Source: Bacteroidota bacterium (GTDB lineage Bacteria > Bacteroidota > Bacteroidia > Chitinophagales > UBA2359). Taken from it: a stretch of DNA of 7,915 nucleotides. The stretch is taken from contig JAHDGP010000066.1 in assembly GCA_020627525.1 (NCBI GenBank), forward strand, positions 6,718 to 14,632. The letters run 5' to 3'. The notes beneath the pieces were generated by a model, which saw only the letters and a program-made list of their open reading frames with translations, did no database searches and was not told the DNA's origin. A program made the translations under genes and the position numbers. Shown here in pieces: positions 6,379-7,915 of the stretch (positions are counted from its first letter, which is position 1; the number at the start of each line of letters is the position of its first letter).

Positions 6379-7638
6379 TTACTTAAAAAACTTCTTTATC
6401 AATGCAAACAAACCACCTTTGGATTTTTTCCCTTTTTTATTTGGAAACAAGGCTTTGATTCCTGGTAATTCTTTGCCTTCGAAGAGTTCGAGAAGAGCGC
6501 CTCCTCCTGTGGAAACATAGCTTACTGAATCGGCAAGCTCTAATTTGTTTACAGCCGCAACGGAATCACCACCTCCTACTAAAGAAAATGCTTTGTTTGA
6601 TTTGGATGCTTCACCAACGGCTAATGCAATATTTTCGGTTCCTTTAGAAAATTTGTCAAACTCAAACACCCCCATTGGACCATTCCACAAAATTACTTTT
6701 GAACTTTTGATTACTTCTGCATAAGCGGTTGCGGCGGCGGGTCCAATATCTAAACCCATCCAAGCATTTGGTATTTTATCACTATTTACCACTTTGGACT
6801 TGGCATTTTTCTTAAAATCATCCGCAATTACTGAATCTATTGGCAGCATTAAATTAACCTTATTCTTTTTGGCTTTTTTTAATAATTTTTTTGCTAAGTC
6901 CAATTTATCATCCTCCACCAAAGATTTTCCTACTTTTCCACCTTTGGCTTTAATAAAGGTGTAAGCCATTGCTCCTCCAATCAATATATTATCAGCTTTG
7001 TCTAGCAAATTTTCAATTAATAAAATTTTATCAGAAACTTTTGCTCCGCCTAATATTGCAGTGAATGGTTTCTTTTTATTAGAAAGTACATTGAACGCAT
7101 TTTCAACTTCTTTGCCCATTAGGATTCCTGGCAATACATTTTTATAAGCAAAATGTTCTGCAATGATGGAAGTAGAAGCGTGTGCTCTGTGTGCTGTTCC
7201 AAATGCGTCATTTACATATACATCACATCCCAAATCAGCCAACTCTTTTGCAAAAGCTTCGTCACCTGCTTTTTCTTCGGGATAAAATCTTAAATTTTCC
7301 AATAAAAAGACTTCTCCTTTTTTTAACTCACTGATGACCTCTTTCACAATTGTCCCTTTGCAATCGTCGTAAAATTTTACAGGTCTATTTAGTAATAAAC
7401 ACAATTCATCTGTAATATTTCTCAAAGAATACTTTGCACTTTTCTCTCCTTTCGGTCTGCCTAAATGTGACATTAAAACTACTGCTCCCCCATCCTTCAA
7501 AATCTTCTCTATCGTTGGTAATGCTCTAAGAATTCGAGTATTGTCTGTCACTTGCAATGACTTGCTTAGTGGAACATTGAAATCTACTCTTACTAATGCC
7601 TTTTTGTTTTTGAAGTTGTATTTATTGAACTGATTCAT
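6379..7638 (-). CDS. pgk: Phosphoglycerate kinase with a cationic C-terminal tail
   Basis: PGK transfers phosphate between 1,3-bisphosphoglycerate and ADP in glycolysis, in the cytoplasm, and runs in reverse in gluconeogenesis. The 419-residue protein shows all landmarks: VRVDFNVPL (17-24), NTR (33-35), MSHLGRPKG (56-64), ENLRFYPEE (114-122), NDAFGTAHRAHAS (143-155), LGGAKVSDK (196-204), GLDIGP (295-300), WNGPMGVFE (318-326), GGGDS (355-359) and STGGGALLELFEGKELPGI (376-394). Most bacterial PGKs are about 390-400 residues and end near LPGI. Here about 25 residues follow, with nine lysines, no acidic residue, and an amphipathic end (FALIKKFFK). The ATG at 7638 gives the normal N-terminus. The leader upstream is a 25-bp tandem repeat array. 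No neighbouring glycolytic gene is visible in the window. Confidence 0.98.
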   Translation of the reverse strand: MNQFNKYNFKNKKALVRVDFNVPLSKSLQVTDNTRILRALPTIEKILKDGGAVVLMSHLGRPKGEKSAKYSLRNITDELCLLLNRPVKFYDDCKGTIVKEVISELKKGEVFLLENLRFYPEEKAGDEAFAKELADLGCDVYVNDAFGTAHRAHASTSIIAEHFAYKNVLPGILMGKEVENAFNVLSNKKKPFTAILGGAKVSDKILLIENLLDKADNILIGGAMAYTFIKAKGGKVGKSLVEDDKLDLAKKLLKKAKKNKVNLMLPIDSVIADDFKKNAKSKVVNSDKIPNAWMGLDIGPAAATAYAEVIKSSKVILWNGPMGVFEFDKFSKGTENIALAVGEASKSNKAFSLVGGGDSVAAVNKLELADSVSYVSTGGGALLELFEGKELPGIKALFPNKKGKKSKGGLFALIKKFFK

Positions 7639-7641
7639 GAC

Positions 7642-7777
7642 AATGCTTTAATGATATAATGTGAATAATGCTTTAATGATATAATGTGATTAATGCTTTA
7701 ATGATAGAATGTGATTAATGTTTTAATGATAGAATGTGATTAATGTTTTAATGATAGAAAGTGATTAATGTTTTAAT
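7642..7777. repeat. 25-bp tandem repeat array in the pgk leader (5 full units plus 11 nt)
   Basis: Units begin at 7642, 7667, 7692, 7717 and 7742, with a partial unit at 7767-7777. On the plus strand each starts AATG(C/T)TTTAATGATA and ends GTGATT or, in the first unit, GTGAAT. Neighbouring units differ by one substitution each, and the changes accumulate in order away from pgk. The array ends three bases before the pgk start codon, so it forms the 5' leader if the promoter lies beyond it. In the pgk direction it has only three G residues in 136 nt and no ATG, GTG or TTG. Confidence 0.95.
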
Positions 7778-7781
7778 ATTT

Positions 7782-7789
7782 CAAAATGA
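7782..7789 (-). promoter_or_regulatory. Weak candidate -7 box for pgk
   Basis: The minus strand reads TCATTTTG, which matches the Bacteroidota -7 consensus TAnnTTTG at all but the second position. It sits just outside the repeat array, so transcription would start near its distal edge. No TTTG or TTG is found at the right distance upstream, so this is a weak candidate. The rest of 7790-7915 is AT-rich and shows no gene or other clear feature. Confidence 0.2.
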
Positions 7790-7915
7790 AACTAAATAAT
7801 TAATCCATCTTGGTGATCATAATTTATTATTCTTGCATCAATGTTTTTTAGTTAAGGATAAAATCGTTTCTTATAAATAACATTTGTCGTTTATTACTGT
7901 AAACAAAACTCCAGA

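Noticed and set aside
6308..6520. Plus-strand ORF of 70 codons overlapping the 3' end of pgk
   Set aside because: Most of it is antisense to conserved pgk sequence, and its product has no recognisable features.
7642..7777. Replication iterons or a CRISPR array
   Set aside because: The units are directly contiguous with no spacers, there is no cas or rep gene in view, and they diverge by ordered point changes typical of slippage duplication.
7642..7777. CRP-like sites (TGTGA repeated in units 1-4)
   Set aside because: Only half-sites are present, with no TCACA at the proper spacing; the repetition is explained by the tandem duplication.
7878..7886. Plus-strand TAACATTTG as a divergent promoter -7 box
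   Set aside because: It has three rather than two bases between TA and TTTG, no clear -33 partner, and no downstream gene is visible before the window ends.

Overview
The window carries the first half of a division and cell wall (dcw) cluster together with phosphoglycerate kinase. All genes lie on the minus strand. The organism is most likely a low-GC member of the Bacteroidota, probably a flavobacterium. The reasons are the AT-rich DNA, A-rich leaders with no Shine-Dalgarno sequence, a promoter -7 box of the TAnnTTTG type, the order mraZ-rsmH-ftsL-like-ftsI-murE-mraY, and an FtsI with a C-terminal PASTA domain. No transposase, integrase, tRNA, rRNA or CRISPR array is visible.

Layout, read in the direction of transcription (right to left). 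Positions 7915-7778 are non-coding DNA with at most a weak promoter. Positions 7777-7642 hold five complete 25-bp tandem repeats and part of a sixth, ending three bases before the pgk start codon. pgk occupies 7638-6379 and encodes a complete kinase with an extra lysine-rich, amphipathic C-terminal tail. A 625-bp gene-free gap (6378-5754) follows. Its pgk-proximal and middle parts contain several short hairpins. Its mraZ-proximal part holds a strong Bacteroidota -7 box followed immediately by four TGGG-type boxes at an exact 10-bp period, the expected operator of MraZ. Next come mraZ (5753-5283), rsmH (5242-4334), ftsL-like (4304-3930), ftsI (3927-1822), murE (1810-347) and the first 113 codons of mraY (339 to the window edge). 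Gaps between these genes are 40, 29, 2, 11 and 7 nt, as in one operon.

How the genes work together: MraZ is the operon's DNA-binding regulator. RsmH methylates 16S rRNA C1402. The FtsL-like protein and FtsI form part of the septal peptidoglycan synthase. MurE adds the third stem-peptide residue, probably meso-diaminopimelate, and MraY transfers the finished precursor onto the lipid carrier. pgk is a glycolytic gene next to the cluster with its own leader and has no obvious link to division.

The strongest oddities are: (1) murE has no ATG, GTG, TTG or CTG start that would include its conserved N-terminus, and the homologous start falls on an ATT codon; (2) the MraZ operator has an additional in-phase TGGGA two periods upstream, inside a small inverted repeat in the promoter spacer; (3) the pgk leader is a stepwise-diverging 25-bp repeat array whose sense strand is almost free of G and contains no start codon; (4) PGK carries a cationic tail. 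I found no clear new multi-gene system; the genes themselves are conserved housekeeping genes.
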